NCBI RefSeq assembly: GCF_017603965.1
Contig: NZ_CP071955.1
Location: forward strand, 372,001-436,000
Direction: 5' to 3'
Length of the DNA stretch: 64,000 bases
Source: Xanthomonas fragariae
GTDB lineage: Bacteria; Pseudomonadota; Gammaproteobacteria; Xanthomonadales; Xanthomonadaceae
Shown here: piece by piece, positions 37,211-47,354 of the stretch
Position numbering within the stretch: the first letter of the stretch is position 1
How the letters are laid out: each line of letters begins with the position of its first letter
Position numbers and translations under genes: made by a program
Notes under the pieces: model-generated
The model's input: the letters and a program-made list of their open reading frames with translations, nothing else
Database searches by the model: none
Told to the model about the DNA's origin: nothing

Positions 37211-38523
37211 GTAGCTCACGTGAATTGGGCGATCTGCTCGAGCAGATTCGGCTGGGCGAAGACTCGCAGCTGGAATTCAAGCGCATCGTGTTCGAGAACG
37301 ACAAGATCAAAGGGCCGAACGGGGATAGCCTTTGCCAGGAGATCGCGGCATTCGCCAACGCCATCGGTGGGCGCCTGATCCTGGGAGTGGACGACAAGAC
37401 CCGCGACGTGGTCGGGATTCCATTGGATCGATTGGATGCAGTCAGCATCTGGGTCGAGAACTGCGTGCGCGACCGCATCACGCCCGAGCCTACCTTTTAT
37501 CTGCGGCGCAGGCTTGTTCCTGATCGCTCCGGCACCGAGCATGCTGTCTTGGTGATCGACATACCGCGTTCGCTTTATGTCCATCTCGCACCAGGCGGCT
37601 ATTTCCGCCGTCAGGGCAGTTCCAAGCACGATCTGCCGCCGAACGAATTGTTGCGCCTCATGCAGTCGCGGCAGCGCGCCGGAACCCTGGGTTTCGACGA
37701 GATGCCCGTGCTGGGCTGTACGCAGGCGAACTTTGATGCTGCGCTGTACGGCCGCTTTCTCGGGACAACCGATGAACCTGAGGAACTGCGCCTGCGCAAG
37801 CTGAAGCTGCTGGTTCCGGGAGAGCCTGGCGAGGAATGGGCCAGCGTCGCTGGCGTCTTGATGGCGACGGCCACGCCAAGCGATTGGTTGCCGCAGGCCT
37901 ATGTGCAATGCGTGCACTATGCCGGTACCGAGAAGACTGCCCAGGAGCAACTGGATGCGCAGGATATCCAGGGCCCGCTGGATCAGCAGATTCGCCAGGC
38001 TGCCGCCTTCGTGCTGCGCGGCATGCGCACCGCGGCACGCAAGCAGTTGGGCCGGATCGACGTGCCCCAGTTCGATCCAGAGGCTGTATTCGAGGCCATC
38101 GCCAACGCCGGTGCGCATCGCGACTACTCGATCAGCGGGGCGCCTGTGCAGGTGCATCTGTTCACCGACCGGCTGGAGATCACCTCGCCCGGCGCGTTAC
38201 CCAACTCCCAATCGGTAGAGTCGATCGCCCTGCGCACCGCCACCCGCAATGAACTGCTGACCAACCTGCTGGCGCGCTGCCCGGTGGATATGGAAGGCGT
38301 TGGCCGGAGTCGCGTGATGGAGAAACGTGGCGAGGGCGTGCCGCAGATACTCAATCGCAGCGAGCGGCTGTCCGGGCGCAGGCCAAAGTTCGAGCTGCTG
38401 GGTGTAAATGCATTACGTGTGACGTTGTACGCGGCCGATCCTGAAACGAGCCCGCTATTGAACGAAACCGGTAGAGGCAGTGTCGGCCTCACCCATGCGG
38501 GCTTTGCCCGCGACGATGACTGA
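37207..38523 (+). CDS. AlbA_2 (Schlafen-like) domain protein with ATPase-like C-terminus
   Basis: This 438-residue protein starts at ATG 37207, overlapping the helicase stop. The N-terminal AlbA_2 domain has the family motifs ESxxLEFK-like SQLEFKRIVFENDK, CQEIAAFANAIGGRLILGVD and YFRRQGSSKHDLP. The C-terminal part has AHRDYSISGAPVQVHLFTDR and SPGALPN, typical of the HATPase_c_4 domain in this family. AlbA_2 proteins occur in transcription regulators and Schlafen-type nucleases; a nuclease centre is not evident here. Co-translation with the helicase suggests a shared function. Confidence 0.85.
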   Translation: MSSSRELGDLLEQIRLGEDSQLEFKRIVFENDKIKGPNGDSLCQEIAAFANAIGGRLILGVDDKTRDVVGIPLDRLDAVSIWVENCVRDRITPEPTFYLRRRLVPDRSGTEHAVLVIDIPRSLYVHLAPGGYFRRQGSSKHDLPPNELLRLMQSRQRAGTLGFDEMPVLGCTQANFDAALYGRFLGTTDEPEELRLRKLKLLVPGEPGEEWASVAGVLMATATPSDWLPQAYVQCVHYAGTEKTAQEQLDAQDIQGPLDQQIRQAAAFVLRGMRTAARKQLGRIDVPQFDPEAVFEAIANAGAHRDYSISGAPVQVHLFTDRLEITSPGALPNSQSVESIALRTATRNELLTNLLARCPVDMEGVGRSRVMEKRGEGVPQILNRSERLSGRRPKFELLGVNALRVTLYAADPETSPLLNETGRGSVGLTHAGFARDDD

Positions 38524-38651
38524 AGAATTGATCTGCCGCTGATAGAAGTAATTGGAGTCGCTAGCTCTCGTACCAAGAACTATACCTGCGGCCGCAGGCA
38601 GATATAAGTTGAAATACGAAACAACCGACACATAAGCCAAGGAGAGCCGCT

Positions 38652-41480
38652 ATGACAGACTTCCCAGGAGCGCGCTGGTGGCGTTGCGATTTCCACAATC
38701 ACATGCCGGCATCCAGCGACTACCGTGGCGACACCGCATACTCGGATCGTGATTGGCTTCTGGACTACATGCGTGCCGGGATCGACTGCGTTACGATAAC
38801 CGATCACAACTGTGGCGACCGCATTGACGCATTGCGCGGCGCTTTGGCCGTTATTGCTGCCCAACAGCCGGCTGATCCAGCTTATCGCCCACTGGTACTT
38901 TTGCCCGGCGTAGAAATTACTACTTCTGAAGGTCTGCATCTGCTGGCGATCTTCGACGAGGCTGAACCCGCGAACACCATCAATCGGGTATTGATCCGCA
39001 TCGATTGCCCGAAGCTGGGGAAGAATCACGAGAAGCAGTGCGGCAAGAATGCATTAGACGCGATCGAGGCAATTCGGAAGGAAGGGGGGCTTGTCGTTGC
39101 CGCCCATGTGGACAGCAACAACGGTCTGTACGAGACACAAGCCACCACGTCCGCCAGTGGTGTGACGAGCTATAAAACACGCTTGAAATCAAGAACACTC
39201 TTCCAAATCCTGCGCGGAATAGATGCGGCCCAGGTGGTGAACGAATGCAACCCCGCAATCGCCGGCTATCTGCCGGCGCTACGCGAGCGTGTCGCCATTG
39301 TCGCTGGTTCGGATGCGCACACGCCTGCAGAAGCTGGCTCGGCTAGCACCTGGGTCAAGATGACTCGTCCTGGCTTGCGGGCATTGCGTATGGCACTAGT
39401 TGACAATAAAGGTAGCGTCCAGCGTTTCGATTCAACACTGCCGAACCCTAACCGCACGCCTTCATTGTGGCTGAGCGGTCTTGGCACTGGCCCGCTGCAG
39501 CTGCGCCAGAATCCGCAGCAGGGTCAGCTAAACGTCGAGTTCAACCCATGGTTCAACACCGTCATCGGTGGACGTGGCACTGGTAAGTCGTCGTTGGTGG
39601 AGCTGCTAAGAATCGTGCTTCGTCGAGATGGGGATCTGGCAGGCGAGCGTAGTGGTCCATTAGCGCAGATCCATGATGTCTTCAAGAATTTTGCGCTTGC
39701 CAATGACAAGGAAGGCCATGGCGCCCTGCGTTCCGATACCAAAATTCGGGTCGAACTGAACAAGGATGGGCAAGCGATGGCTGTGGCATGGGACAAGCGT
39801 TCCGGCCTGACAGCGATCGAAGAACATACTGGCAGCGACTGGTCGCCGGTGCCGGAACAAATTGATGACGACTATGTGCGCAATCGCTTCCCGGTGACGG
39901 TACTGAGCCAGAAGCAGATCTATGCGCTTGCCGAACAGCGCGGCTACCTACTCGAGCTGCTTGACCGGCAGCCGCAGGTTGACAAAGCACAATGGCAGCG
40001 TCGATTCGACGCGATGCGCCAACGCTTCCTTGGCCTTCGTGCACAAGCGCGGCAATTGGCGCCCGATTTGAGCCAGCGGCCTGCGCTTGAAGCCGAACTG
40101 CGTGACACCGAGCGCAAGCTCACAGCGCTGGAACTGTCGCACCATGCAAGCAGCCTGCAGGCCTATCAGCGTGCGCGGCACCAACTGAGCGCGCAGCAGA
40201 ACCTGCTCGCGCAGTGGCAGAGCGACCTCGAAAGCATGCGACCAGCGGTTGAGGATTCCGACCTGTTTCGGCGGATCGAGTTCGAAGGATTCGATCAGGG
40301 CGATGACGATGAAGCCGAGTTCATAGGATTGGTCGAGCAGGTTGAGTCGGAGCTACGCGGCCACTACGAGCAGGTTCGGACTGCCGTGTCGCAGATCGAG
40401 GCTACCCTGGCGACGACACCAGCCCGTTTCGGCGCCTTACGCTTGCAGGTTGCGATTACGCAGGCGCAGGCCGACTATCAAGCGCTGCTGGAGAGGCTGA
40501 AGTCTCAGGGAGTGGAGTCGCCCGATCAATACGCGTCACTGGTCGCCCGGAGGGACGAACTGCAGAAGGAGCTAAAGCGTCTGGATGCAGGTCTTCAGGA
40601 ACAGGCTGGCTACAAACAGCAAGCAGAGCAGGTACTTGCGGAATTGATGCAGCTGCGCCATGAGATTAGCGAAAGCCGTAAAGATTTCATCACAGAGATC
40701 AACCAGCGGGCAGGGAATAGAATTCGTCTGAGTCTGTCGCGTTTCGGTACGCCGGAAATTGCCGAAACTCGCTTCCGTGAGTTGATCAAACAACCCACAG
40801 CGTTCGCCGAGGATATCTACGAAGTGCTGGAGGGCGGCGCCGAACGCGGTGTGCTGCACCGGTTGTTCAGCGCATCTGTCGCGGACTTCGAGAAGGAGCT
40901 CTCTTCCTTGAAGAAAGAGATCCTACGCATGCGGCAGGAACCTGCAAAGCATGAGGACCTACTGGGCGAGAAAGTTAACAAACGACTACGAACGCACATC
41001 GAAACCAGACTTGGTGAGCTGGAGATTGATGAATTGCTGACGTGGTTTCCAGATGATGGTCTCGATCTTATGTTCACGCAGAGCGGAAAATCGCGATCAG
41101 TGGACGGAGCTTCCGCAGGCCAGAAAAGCGCTGCTGTGTTGTCTCTACTGCTGGCGTTTGGCGGAGAGCCGTTGATCGTGGATCAGCCTGAAGACGATCT
41201 CGACAACGCAATGGTAATGGATCTGGTCGTCAGCCAGATACGTGCCAACAAGACGCATCGGCAGTTGATCGTTGTTACCCATAATCCAAATGTGGTGGTC
41301 AACGGGGACGCCGAATGGGTAATACCAATGCATTTCCATGAAGGTCAAATCGATGTGGATGCGACTGGCTTGGGTACAGTATCCGAACCTGGTACCCGCA
41401 AGGCGATCTGCACGATCATGGAAGGCGGTGAAAACGCGCTACGCATGCGTTACAAGAAGATCTTGGAAAATATCGCATAA
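38652..41480 (+). CDS. PHP-domain SMC-like ATPase (TrlF-type)
   Basis: This 942-residue protein has an AAGGAG ribosome site and starts MTDFPGARWWRCDFHNHMP. The N-terminal PHP phosphoesterase domain has DFHNHMPASS, CVTITDHNC, LLPGVEITT and VAGSDAHTP, the expected metal-binding histidines and acids. From about residue 290 there is an SMC/RecN-like ATPase: Walker A GGRGTGKSSLVELL, a long coiled-coil middle (residues ~420-700), the signature region SVDGASAGQKSAAVLSL and Walker B LIVDQPEDDLDN. I recall this architecture as 'TrlF family AAA-like ATPase' in genome annotations. It may cleave or process nucleic acid in an ATP-gated way. It follows the AlbA_2 gene by 128 bp on the same strand. Confidence 0.85.
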   Translation: MTDFPGARWWRCDFHNHMPASSDYRGDTAYSDRDWLLDYMRAGIDCVTITDHNCGDRIDALRGALAVIAAQQPADPAYRPLVLLPGVEITTSEGLHLLAIFDEAEPANTINRVLIRIDCPKLGKNHEKQCGKNALDAIEAIRKEGGLVVAAHVDSNNGLYETQATTSASGVTSYKTRLKSRTLFQILRGIDAAQVVNECNPAIAGYLPALRERVAIVAGSDAHTPAEAGSASTWVKMTRPGLRALRMALVDNKGSVQRFDSTLPNPNRTPSLWLSGLGTGPLQLRQNPQQGQLNVEFNPWFNTVIGGRGTGKSSLVELLRIVLRRDGDLAGERSGPLAQIHDVFKNFALANDKEGHGALRSDTKIRVELNKDGQAMAVAWDKRSGLTAIEEHTGSDWSPVPEQIDDDYVRNRFPVTVLSQKQIYALAEQRGYLLELLDRQPQVDKAQWQRRFDAMRQRFLGLRAQARQLAPDLSQRPALEAELRDTERKLTALELSHHASSLQAYQRARHQLSAQQNLLAQWQSDLESMRPAVEDSDLFRRIEFEGFDQGDDDEAEFIGLVEQVESELRGHYEQVRTAVSQIEATLATTPARFGALRLQVAITQAQADYQALLERLKSQGVESPDQYASLVARRDELQKELKRLDAGLQEQAGYKQQAEQVLAELMQLRHEISESRKDFITEINQRAGNRIRLSLSRFGTPEIAETRFRELIKQPTAFAEDIYEVLEGGAERGVLHRLFSASVADFEKELSSLKKEILRMRQEPAKHEDLLGEKVNKRLRTHIETRLGELEIDELLTWFPDDGLDLMFTQSGKSRSVDGASAGQKSAAVLSLLLAFGGEPLIVDQPEDDLDNAMVMDLVVSQIRANKTHRQLIVVTHNPNVVVNGDAEWVIPMHFHEGQIDVDATGLGTVSEPGTRKAICTIMEGGENALRMRYKKILENIA

Positions 41481-41517
41481 AAATTTCAACCTGCACGTAA
41501 TTCTAAAGAGAACGCCA

Positions 41518-42406
41518 ATGCGCCATTTAACCGCCCAGGATTTCCACCCCGATCTGCTCGCGCTGTACGACGGCTACGTGCACGGCAAACTCAGCCGGCG
41601 CGATTTTCTCGACCGTGCCGCCGCGTTCGCGGTAGCCGGCTTGAGTGCGGCGGCGATTCTTGAATCGCTAAGCCCCAACTACGCGCTGGCCACGCAGGTG
41701 GAGTTCACCGACCCGGACATCGTGGCCGAGTACATCACCTATCCCTCGCCCAACGGCCATGGCCAGGTGCGCGGCTATCTGGTGCGTCCGGCCAAGGTCA
41801 CCGCTGCGGTGCCGGGCGTGGTGGTGGCGCACGAAAACCGCGGCTTGAATCCATATATCGAAGATGTGGCGCGGCGCGTGGCCAAGGCCGGTTTCGTCGC
41901 GCTGGCGCCGGATGGCCTGAGTTCGGTCGGCGGTTATCCAGGTAACGACGAGAAGGGCCGCGCGCTGCAGGCGCAGGTCGACCCGACCAAGCTGATGAAC
42001 GACTTCTTCGCCGCGGTGGAATTTCTGATGAGCCGCGAGCGCACCACCGGCAAGGTCGGCATCACCGGCTTCTGCTATGGCGGCGGTGTGGCCAATGCGG
42101 CGGCGGTGGCCTATCCCGAGTTGGCGGCGGCGGTGCCGTTCTATGGCCGTCAGCCCACCGACGCCGACGTCGCGCGCATCCGCGCGCCGCTGTTGCTGCA
42201 TTACGCGGCGGAAGACGAGCGGGTCAACGCCGGCTGGCCGGCATACGAGGCCGCGCTCAAGGCGCAGCACAAGGTCTATCAGGCCTATTATGTATCCGGG
42301 TACCAATCACGGCTTCCATAACGATTCCACGCCGCGTTACGACAAGCCGGCCGCGACGTTGGCCTGGGATCGCACCATCGAGTGGTTCCGGCGGTACCTG
42401 GTGTGA
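41518..42406 (+). pseudogene. Dienelactone hydrolase family protein, frameshifted near the C-terminus
   Basis: The protein begins MRHLTAQDFHPDLLALYDG and carries a twin-arginine signal (RRDFLDRAAAFAVAGLSAAA), followed by an alpha/beta-hydrolase with the catalytic Cys (GFCYGGG) and Asp (YAAEDERV). Near 42290 the frame changes: AYYVSGYQSRLP ends at 42321, while the expected YPGTNHGFHND, with the catalytic His, continues in the next frame to 42406. One extra T in CCTATTATG explains it. It is either a pseudogene or a sequencing error. Confidence 0.82.
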
Positions 42407-42577
42407 GTGGGTCGGTGCGGTAGTTGCTAGTGTCGCCGACGTAAGGTCTGTTGGTAAGCGCAAACGCAAAGTCGCTGGGTCTGCTCGCACACGTAATGCG
42501 CCTATCGCGATCGGACGTGCGTTGGCCACGAACCGACAGCCGTTTAGGCAACATCGCTCAGGCATATGACATCAAGC

Positions 42578-42726
42578 TAAGAGCGGCTCACAAAACGTAG
42601 CGAGCAGTCGTAAGGTGGGTGCGGACTGCGCGCAGGAACCGCAGTGTACGCGTGGTACATGCCGATTCCGGGCACTGGCCGCGACCGCCTGACGGTGAGC
42701 GCAGTCGTTTTGTTAGCCGTTCTTAG
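42578..42726 (-). mobile_element. ~148-bp inverted-repeat element (MITE-like), reverse orientation
   Basis: TAAGAGCGGCTCACAAAACG at the left and CGTTTTGTTAGCCGTTCTTA at the right form near-perfect terminal inverted repeats. The interior matches the element at 47749-47897 in the opposite direction. It lies just after the 3' end of the first xopX-like gene. No reading frame is present. The ~170 bases between the hydrolase and this element hold nothing recognised. Confidence 0.85.
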
Positions 42727-42765
42727 CAGCTGCCTACTGGCAGCCCATTGCCGTTGGTCGCAACG

Positions 42766-44871
42766 TCAGGGCGCGCGCACTGTGCTGATTGCTGCGTCAT
42801 CGCTGAATGAGTGCGCTTGCGCAATCGCTTCCGGTTCCGGGGAGGCGGTCTGTATCGCGACCTCGGCGGCATCGTTCATCCCGGCGATGTCGGTGATGTC
42901 GGTGATCTTGACACTGCTGCTGGGCTTGGGCTGTGCACCCGCACCCGCGTCCTCGATCACTTGCAGCGCGATATCTCCGACCATCTGCTCATACTGCTGC
43001 GCCTGTTCCGACGTCAGACTTTCCAGATATCTCGCCGTGCTTTGTAAGGTCTGGCTTAGATCTTCGGGCGAGGAAGGCATATGGGTTGCGAGCGGTGTGC
43101 CATCGGGTCCCTTGAATACCCGCATGACTTGACGCCCACCCCAGTTCATCGCCAGCTCCGCGCCGCGCGCCATCGGGCCAGGCATCGTCATCGACATCAG
43201 CGACATGATGACGCCAGCGTAATAAGGTGATGAAGACGATGCTTCGATCAGACTCTTGTCTGCGAACGTCTTGGACAGTTTCTCCGCGCCTAGCGCCAGC
43301 CCGACGACCAGGCTGCCGCCGCACATGGCCTTGAAGCGCTCCATCGTGTCCTGGCGGGTCGCGTGCTTGTTAAACGCCGACTGCATCATTACCGCTGTCA
43401 CGATTGCTGTGTCCGCCACCGTATCCGCCGTGCCGATCTGGTCCGGCTGGACCAGATAGATACCCAGTGCGCTCAACCCTGCGCCCAGCAAGGCCAGCGA
43501 CATTTTGGAGGAAAAGTCTTGGTTGGGCACTTGCCGTGGAATTGCAGCGGGCCGGTCCTTATCATTATGCAGGGCATCGCTCAAGCGTTTGCTGCATTGA
43601 TCGAGCGTTTCCAGCAAGTGGGTGCATTGGGCATTGAGCGTGCGGGTGAGTTCGCGCCCTTGGCTCGGGTCGGTGAAGTCGCGGCGTGCCTGTTGAAATG
43701 CGTCTCGGCCGGTCAGTAGCGCGGAAACGACCTCGTCGAGTTGATCGCGCAGTGAACTGCTGATCTGGCCGGGCGTCAGGTCAGCGCGCATCTGCTGCGC
43801 ATGCGCACCGAACCCCACGCGCTGCGCCATGTCTGCCCCCAGATGCGATGCCCAGTGGTGCAGCCGATTGCCGGCTGCGCTGACGCTGTTCCAAACAAAG
43901 GGCGTGATTACCAGCGCTGCGCATGCCGTTGAGGCGGCTACAGAAAATCCCAGGTTGTTTTCCACTGCGTCGGCCTGATGCCGTGTGGACGGGCTGCCCA
44001 ACTTCTTGGCAATCTGAGGGCCCAGATACATTCCATTCAGCACGCTGGCGTACAGATGCAGCTCGTTGGCGTCGCGCCCCAACTGTCCGCCAAACAGCGG
44101 TAAAGGAAAGCCGTCGGCGGTTGGACGCAGTGCCGAGGCCGCGAGCACTGCCGCGCCCCTGGATGCAACGCCAAAGGTGTAGGCAAAGGTTTTTGCCTGT
44201 TTGGCCAAGAGCGGGCTTGGTACGGCCACTCGCCACAAATTTGCCAGGCTGGCCAGCGCCTTCAACGCGCGCCCGATGGCGGGCGTCCCATGCTCCAGCG
44301 GCTGCAGGGCGTCTTCCACCGCTTTGATGTCGCCAAGTATTTGCTGACGGAAGCGTGCTTCCAGACCGCTGTTTAGAGGCTCGATAGCGCGGCGCAGCTC
44401 AGTGATCTGTTGGCGGCACGCGGCCAGGCTGTGGGGCGCAACCTGTTCCGGGTCGGTATGGCGCATCATCTGCAGAAATGCGGGGTCGTCTGCATGCATC
44501 TGCAGCATGGTGCGCAGGTCCGTCAGCGACCAGAGATTGGACGCGGCCTTGGACACCGCAGCGGATGCGTGCCGGACGCCGGTTGCCAGCGCGGAGTTCG
44601 CGCGCGCGGCGAGCGTCGCCGCAGTGGACGGGGCAGTTGTCGGTGCAGAAGGTGGCGCCTGCGGTGTGGGCGATGCTGGTTCGACGGGCGACGCCGACGC
44701 GGAGCCTGCAGGCGAGGTGCCTGACCGACTGCGCGCGGCAAGCGGCGCTAGCGCTGGGTTGACCGGGGTTTGCGTCGTTGGCGAAGGCGATTGCACTGCC
44801 ACAGTCCTTTCATCGTGCTCGCGCGCTTCCTGCAGCGCGCTTGACGAAGATGGACTTTCATTAATCTTCAT
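42766..44871 (-). CDS. xopX: XopX-family type III effector, copy 1
   Basis: The start at 44871 (MKINESPSSSSALQEAREHD) has GGAG eight bases upstream; the longer open frame is the conserved promoter region. The 701-residue length fits XopX. The N-terminus is Ser/Pro/Ala-rich, as in type III secretion signals, and the centre has several hydrophobic segments (LALLGAGLSALGIYLV). XopX proteins are injected into plant cells and modulate immunity; the biochemical activity is unknown. Identification rests on memory of the sequence and on the groEL-xopX neighbourhood in xanthomonads. A second copy lies upstream on the same strand at about 75% visible similarity. Confidence 0.75.
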   Translation of the reverse strand: MKINESPSSSSALQEAREHDERTVAVQSPSPTTQTPVNPALAPLAARSRSGTSPAGSASASPVEPASPTPQAPPSAPTTAPSTAATLAARANSALATGVRHASAAVSKAASNLWSLTDLRTMLQMHADDPAFLQMMRHTDPEQVAPHSLAACRQQITELRRAIEPLNSGLEARFRQQILGDIKAVEDALQPLEHGTPAIGRALKALASLANLWRVAVPSPLLAKQAKTFAYTFGVASRGAAVLAASALRPTADGFPLPLFGGQLGRDANELHLYASVLNGMYLGPQIAKKLGSPSTRHQADAVENNLGFSVAASTACAALVITPFVWNSVSAAGNRLHHWASHLGADMAQRVGFGAHAQQMRADLTPGQISSSLRDQLDEVVSALLTGRDAFQQARRDFTDPSQGRELTRTLNAQCTHLLETLDQCSKRLSDALHNDKDRPAAIPRQVPNQDFSSKMSLALLGAGLSALGIYLVQPDQIGTADTVADTAIVTAVMMQSAFNKHATRQDTMERFKAMCGGSLVVGLALGAEKLSKTFADKSLIEASSSSPYYAGVIMSLMSMTMPGPMARGAELAMNWGGRQVMRVFKGPDGTPLATHMPSSPEDLSQTLQSTARYLESLTSEQAQQYEQMVGDIALQVIEDAGAGAQPKPSSSVKITDITDIAGMNDAAEVAIQTASPEPEAIAQAHSFSDDAAISTVRAP

Positions 44872-44961
44872 CGGATGTCTCCGTTCGGTAGGGGGCACCA
44901 AATCGCAATGCTTGGTGCTCTTCCATGATCTGCACAAAGGCCCCGGGCCCAAACCGGAGAC

Positions 44962-44986
44962 ACGAACTGGTGCGCTGCCATCGGAA
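44962..44986 (-). promoter_or_regulatory. Imperfect PIP box upstream of xopX copy 1
   Basis: On the minus strand the bases read TTCCG-N15-TTCGT, one mismatch from the HrpX-bound PIP box (TTCGB-N15-TTCGB). It lies ~90 bases before the start codon. The same pattern with the same spacing precedes copy 2, although the 15 intervening bases differ in part, which argues for constraint. Confidence 0.55.
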
Positions 44987-45137
44987 GTGGCAATGAGAAC
45001 GGCGGTTGAGGTCCAGCGAATTGATTCTGGGACGAGAGCTGTGCATGCATAGGCGCGCTGTGACGCGATTAGACGCATGAAATACGGATCTGAATGGATG
45101 CATTTGCGGCTGCTATCACTTGCTGCTGGTTGCAACA

Positions 45138-47255
45138 TCAGGACGAATGTGACGTGCGCGTTGCGGCGTCATCGCTGGATGGATGCGATTGCGCAGGCGC
45201 TGCCGGTTCGGGGGATGCGGTCTGCATCGCCACCTCGGCGGCGTCGTCCATCTCGGTAATTTCGCTGATCGTGACGCTGCTAGGCCGCGTCTGCGTACCC
45301 GCGCCCGCATCATGGATCGCTTGCAGAGTACTTTCTGCAACGATCGTCCTGTAATCATCCAACTGCGCGTCTGTCAGGCTTTGCATATATGTCAATGTGT
45401 TTTGCATGGTCTCGCCCAGCTCATCGGGCGAGGAAGGCATGCGGGTTGCGAGCGGTGTGCCATCGGGCCCCTTGAATACCCGCATGACCTGATGCCCGCC
45501 CCAGTTCATCGCCAGTTCCGCGCCGCGCGCCATTGGGCCAGGCATCGTCATCGACATCAGCGACATGATGGCGCCAGCGTAGTAGGGCGATGAGGACGAG
45601 GATTCGATCAGGCTCTTGTCTGCGAACGTCTTGGACAGTTTCTCCACACCAAGCGCCACCGCCATGACCATGCTGCCGGAGCACATTGACTTGAAGCGTT
45701 CCATCGCGTCCTGACGGGTCGCTCGCTTGTTCAACGCCGACTGCATCATCACCGTCGTCAAGATGGCTGAGTCGGCCAGCAGCTCCACTGTTCCGATCCG
45801 ATCCGGCTGGATCAGGTAGACGGTCAGCCCGGTCACGCCGGCGCCCAATAGCGTCAGTGCCAATTTGGAGGAGAAGTCGTGGTTGTTCACCTGGCGCGGG
45901 ATGGCTTCGGGCTGGCTCTGATCAAGTTGCAGCGACGCGCTCAGTCGCTTGCTGCACTGATCGAGCGTCTCCAGCAGATGCGTGCATTGGGCATTCAGCG
46001 TCCGGGTGAGTTCGTGTCCTGCGCTGGGTCCGGTGAAGTTTCGGCGCGCTTGCTGAAAGGCGTCGTGGCCAGTCTCCAGAGCGGCGCAGATATCGTTGAG
46101 TTGCCTACGCAGTTGGTCGCTGATCTGGCCGGGTGTCAGTTGCTTGCGCAACTGCTCCGCCTGCGAGCCGTAGCCCAGCCTTTGCATGGCCTTGGCGCTC
46201 ATTTTCGAGGCACCGCTATGTAGCCGATTCCCCATTGCATTGAGGCTGTTCCAGAAGAAGGGCGTCAGTATCAACGCCGCGCAGGCGGTCGATGCGGCTG
46301 CGGCAAATCCCACATTGCTTTCCGCTGCTTCGGCCTGACGTTGTATGGACGGGTTGCCGAATTTCTTGGGGAGTTCGGTTGCGAGAAACATTCCTTTGAG
46401 CATGATGGAGTAGAAGTGCATTTCGTTCGCTTCGCGTCCCAGCTGCCCACCCATCAGCGGGAACGGAAGCCCATCGGCGGTGGGACGTAAAGCCGATGCA
46501 GAAATGCTCAGGACGTTTTTGGTGGAAGCAGCGACGGTGTAGGCGAAGGTCTTGGCCTGTTTGCCTAGGAGCGGACTTGGCACGGCTATTGGCCAGAGAT
46601 TGACCAGATTGACCAGCGACTTTAGCGCCCGCCCGGCCGCGGGTGTCCCGTGCTCCAGCGGCTGCAGCGCGTCTTCCACGGCCTTGATGTCGCCGAGCAA
46701 TTGCCGACGGAAGCGTGGTTCCAGACCGTTGGCAGCTTCGATAGTGATGCGCAGCTGCGTGATCTGCTGGCGGCACGCGGCCAGGCTGTGGGGCGCGAGC
46801 TGTTCCGGGTCGGTGTGGCGCACCATCCGCAAAAACGCGGGATCGTCTGCATGCATCTGCAGCATGGTGCGCAGATCCGCCAACGACCAGAGATTGGACG
46901 CGGCCTTGGACACCGCAGCGGACGCGTGCTGGACGCCGGTTGCCAGCGCGGAGTTCGCGCGCGCGGCCAGCGTCGCCGCAATGGATGAGGCAGTTGTCGG
47001 AGCCGAGTGTCGCGCATGCGGTGCGGGCGATGCTGGTTCGGCGGGCGACGCCGACCTAGAGGACGCCGACGCTGAGCCGGCAGGCGAGGCGCCTGAGCGA
47101 TTGAGCGCGGCAAGCGGCGCTAGCGCCGGGTTGAGCGGGGTTTGCGGCGGTGGTGAAGGTGGTTGCAGTGCCACCGTCCTTTCATCGTGCTCGTGCGCTT
47201 CTTGCAACGCGCTTGGCGAAGATGGACCGGCCACCTTGGTTTCATTAATATTCAT
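45138..47255 (-). CDS. xopX: XopX-family type III effector, copy 2
   Basis: The 705-residue protein starts at 47255 (MNINETKVAGPSSPSALQEA) with the same ribosome site as copy 1. Length, low-complexity N-terminus, and blocks such as KAASNLWSLADLRTMLQMHA and SSSSPYYAGAIMSLMSMTMP are shared with copy 1, while other stretches have diverged. The copies are separated by 266 bp that include a second promoter, so each can be expressed alone. Tandem duplication followed by divergence suggests separate host targets or specificities. C-terminal regions differ most. Confidence 0.75.
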   Translation of the reverse strand: MNINETKVAGPSSPSALQEAHEHDERTVALQPPSPPPQTPLNPALAPLAALNRSGASPAGSASASSRSASPAEPASPAPHARHSAPTTASSIAATLAARANSALATGVQHASAAVSKAASNLWSLADLRTMLQMHADDPAFLRMVRHTDPEQLAPHSLAACRQQITQLRITIEAANGLEPRFRRQLLGDIKAVEDALQPLEHGTPAAGRALKSLVNLVNLWPIAVPSPLLGKQAKTFAYTVAASTKNVLSISASALRPTADGLPFPLMGGQLGREANEMHFYSIMLKGMFLATELPKKFGNPSIQRQAEAAESNVGFAAAASTACAALILTPFFWNSLNAMGNRLHSGASKMSAKAMQRLGYGSQAEQLRKQLTPGQISDQLRRQLNDICAALETGHDAFQQARRNFTGPSAGHELTRTLNAQCTHLLETLDQCSKRLSASLQLDQSQPEAIPRQVNNHDFSSKLALTLLGAGVTGLTVYLIQPDRIGTVELLADSAILTTVMMQSALNKRATRQDAMERFKSMCSGSMVMAVALGVEKLSKTFADKSLIESSSSSPYYAGAIMSLMSMTMPGPMARGAELAMNWGGHQVMRVFKGPDGTPLATRMPSSPDELGETMQNTLTYMQSLTDAQLDDYRTIVAESTLQAIHDAGAGTQTRPSSVTISEITEMDDAAEVAMQTASPEPAAPAQSHPSSDDAATRTSHSS

Positions 47256-47354
47256 CAGATGTCTCCGTTCGGTGGGGGATACCAAAAATCGCAGTATTTG
47301 ATGATCTTGACATGATCCGCACAATGGCCCCCGGCCCAAACCGGAGACGACAAA

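Noticed and set aside
44872..45138. N-terminal extension of xopX copy 1 up to 45138.
   Set aside because: The extension is not similar in protein between the two copies beyond promoter-like DNA conservation, and a good ribosome site precedes the start at 44871.
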